From positions 1 to 43,546 of the forward strand of contig DLLC01000059.1 in the NCBI GenBank assembly GCA_002476625.1: a stretch of 43,546 nucleotides of DNA, in the 5' to 3' direction. The notes under the pieces are model-generated. The model saw nothing but the letters and a program-made list of their open reading frames with translations, did no database searches and had not been told where the DNA came from. Numbering within the stretch: the stretch's first letter is position 1; each line of letters starts with the position of its first letter. Positions 41,968-43,546 of this stretch are shown here, piece after piece. Made by a program: the position numbers and the translations under genes. Source of the stretch: Porphyromonadaceae bacterium UBA7572 (GTDB lineage: Bacteria; Bacteroidota; Bacteroidia; Bacteroidales; Muribaculaceae).

Positions 41968-43441
41968 TACTTATTATGGGAAGCTCATTTTCGAGCTGTC
42001 AAAACCAGGGCGAAAAGGATACTCCTTACCACAAAACGAACTCGCCGACTATAGCCTGACGCAACTACCAGAGTGCCTACTGCGCTCCGGCGAGCCTGAC
42101 CTGCCAGAGGTGGACGAACTGACCGTGGTGCGCCACTACACCAACATGAGCAACAACAACTTCGGTGTGGACACTGGTTTCTATCCATTAGGGTCGTGCA
42201 CGATGAAATATAATCCTAAAATCAACGAGGAGATAGCAGCACACCCTAAGTTCACGGGGCTTCACCCTCTTCAAAACGAGGAGACCGTGCAAGGCGCACT
42301 GGCTGTCTATTATCAGTTGCAGCGCAGCCTGTCGGAAATAGCGGGTATGGCAGAATTCACGCTCAACCCATTTGCCGGCGCACACGGTGAACTCACGGGG
42401 CTGATGGTGATTCGCAGCTACCACGCCAGCCGAGGCGACACGAAACGCACCAAAATCATCGTCCCCGACAGTGCACACGGCACCAACCCCGCAAGCGCCG
42501 CAGTATGTGGCCTCGATGTGGTGGAGGTGAAAAGCAAGCCCGACGGGCGAGTGGATGTGGATGACCTAAAACCTCTGCTCGACGACACCATAGCCGGCAT
42601 GATGATGACCAACCCCAACACACTGGGACTTTTTGAAAACAACATTGCCGAAATTGCAAAACTCGTGCACGACTGCGGTGGCTTGATGTACTACGATGGA
42701 GCAAACCTCAACCCACTGCTCGGCATGTGCCGTCCGGGCGACATTGGCTTTGATGTGATGCACATCAACCTGCACAAGACCTTCTCCACTCCTCATGGCG
42801 GTGGTGGACCAGGCAGCGGGCCAGTGGGTGTGCGTGAAGGTCTCGAAAAGTTCTTGCCGAACCCTCGCGTCACCTGCGACTTCAACTCCGACGGCATGGT
42901 TGACTACAAGATAGAGATGGACAAGGATGCCTTAGGCTGTGTGAGCGGTTTCCTTGGCAACTTCGGAGTGATGATGCGCGCACTCGCCTATATCGTGACA
43001 CTCGGAAGCGACAATCTGAAATGGGTAGGGCCTCTCGCCACACTCAACGCCAACTATATCAAGGAGTCGCTGAAAGATTGCTACGAGTTGCCTATTGATG
43101 GCGTATGCAAGCACGAATTCGTGTTCGACGGATTAAAGGACAAAAGCACTGGCGTAACCACACTCGATGTGGCAAAGCGCCTACTCGACTACGGATATCA
43201 CGCACCCACCATCTATTTTCCACTACTCTTCCACCAGGCACTCATGATTGAGCCGACCGAAAGCGAGAGCAAAGAAACGCTCGACGGGTTTATCAGCGTG
43301 ATGCGAAAAATCGCACAAGAGGCAAAAGACGACCCGGAACTGGTCAAGACTGCCCCCCACACCACTCCCGTACGCCGCCTCGACGACACCAAAGCGGCTC
43401 TCCAGCAAATAGTGACATGGAAAGAATTAATTGAGAAATAA
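41960..43441 (+). CDS. gcvPB: Glycine dehydrogenase (decarboxylating) subunit 2
   Basis: A 493-residue protein, the PLP-carrying half of the P protein, which decarboxylates glycine and passes the aminomethyl group to lipoyl-GcvH. Lys273 in HINLHKTFSTPHGGGGPGSGP is the PLP lysine; the Gly-rich loop after it is typical. Other blocks: LGSCTMKYNPKINEE near residue 78, FAGAHGELTGLMVIRSYH, DSAHGTNPASAAVCG, and MMTNPNTLGLFE. Length is normal for the split form. The ATG at 41960 lies in the end of gcvPA, eight bases overlapping. The stop codon is 12 bases before the degenerate repeat that closes the window. Confidence 0.96.
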   Translation: MNNTYYGKLIFELSKPGRKGYSLPQNELADYSLTQLPECLLRSGEPDLPEVDELTVVRHYTNMSNNNFGVDTGFYPLGSCTMKYNPKINEEIAAHPKFTGLHPLQNEETVQGALAVYYQLQRSLSEIAGMAEFTLNPFAGAHGELTGLMVIRSYHASRGDTKRTKIIVPDSAHGTNPASAAVCGLDVVEVKSKPDGRVDVDDLKPLLDDTIAGMMMTNPNTLGLFENNIAEIAKLVHDCGGLMYYDGANLNPLLGMCRPGDIGFDVMHINLHKTFSTPHGGGGPGSGPVGVREGLEKFLPNPRVTCDFNSDGMVDYKIEMDKDALGCVSGFLGNFGVMMRALAYIVTLGSDNLKWVGPLATLNANYIKESLKDCYELPIDGVCKHEFVFDGLKDKSTGVTTLDVAKRLLDYGYHAPTIYFPLLFHQALMIEPTESESKETLDGFISVMRKIAQEAKDDPELVKTAPHTTPVRRLDDTKAALQQIVTWKELIEK

Positions 43442-43452
43442 TTAATTAGAAA

Positions 43453-43546
43453 TTAGAGATTAGAAGTTAGAGGTTCCAAGCTAAGACGTCAGGAATGTTA
43501 AGTCGAATACCGAACCATATATTAACCTCTAACCTCTAACCTCTAA
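43453..43546. repeat. Degenerate TTAGAG inverted repeat at the right edge
   Basis: Bases 43453-43475 (TTAGAG units) pair with 43524-43546 (CTCTAA units) over 23 positions with two mismatches, and the right arm ends at the last base of the window. The arms are tandem 7-8-bp TTAGAG variants. The spacer holds CTAAGAC and GAATGTTAA, related in reverse orientation to the loop and inner stem of the terminator at 15429-15478. Confidence 0.75.

Overview
The window reads as chromosome of a gut-type Bacteroidales bacterium (phylum Bacteroidota). Evidence: a Bacteroides-type serine palmitoyltransferase, a complete aerotolerance (Bat) operon, a DPP5-type peptidase, secreted proteins with sorting-domain-like C-terminal tails, and repeated promoters with the Bacteroidetes -7 element TAnnTTTG in place of the sigma70 consensus. 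I cannot fix the genus. No tRNA, rRNA, CRISPR array, prophage, transposase or SusC/SusD pair was seen. Both ends of the window are repeat structures, a perfect fold-back at bases 1-45 and a degenerate inverted repeat at 43453-43546, so it is probably one complete metagenomic contig.

Layout: 1-1700 holds a truncated pRiA4b ORF-3-like gene and the sphingolipid gene spt, both on the minus strand, with a terminator after spt. 1700-7700 holds a large secreted DUF5722-type putative glycoside hydrolase, then a three-gene unit (DUF3943 protein, lipoprotein metallophosphoesterase, conserved exported protein). 7770-13250 holds uvrB, a YgiQ-type radical SAM gene and an L-fucose/arabinose-isomerase-like orphan. 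13270-17600 holds two separately transcribed exported enzymes, DPP5 and a glycerophosphodiesterase fused to a long C-terminal region, each followed by terminator-type hairpins. 17690-19530 holds a PASTA membrane protein and an RluA-family pseudouridine synthase.

19640-29180 is the Bat region: MoxR ATPase, DUF58 protein, a membrane protein, then batA, batB, batC, batD, batE and a PAP2 phosphatase, mostly overlapping or closely spaced. 29289-32430 holds a small helix-turn-helix protein, a DUF2007-universal stress fusion and a YD-repeat-like exported protein. 32482-37707 is a five-gene minus-strand operon (acyltransferase, membrane metallophosphoesterase, Tex, FolK-like protein, small membrane protein) read from one well-formed promoter. 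37909-43441 encodes lipoate-protein ligase and the glycine cleavage proteins GcvT, GcvH, GcvPA and GcvPB. The ligase can lipoylate GcvH, so the cluster is functionally self-consistent, with a terminator hairpin between gcvH and gcvPA.

Most of the window is conserved housekeeping and envelope biology. I see no clearly new multi-gene system. The best leads are the secreted DUF5722 protein with predicted catalytic glutamates, sorting-domain-like tails on two exported proteins, overlapping alternative hairpins in the Bat operon leader, the glycerophosphodiesterase fusion, a FolK-like protein with altered key positions, and a TTAGAG repeat family that supplies a terminator and closes the contig.
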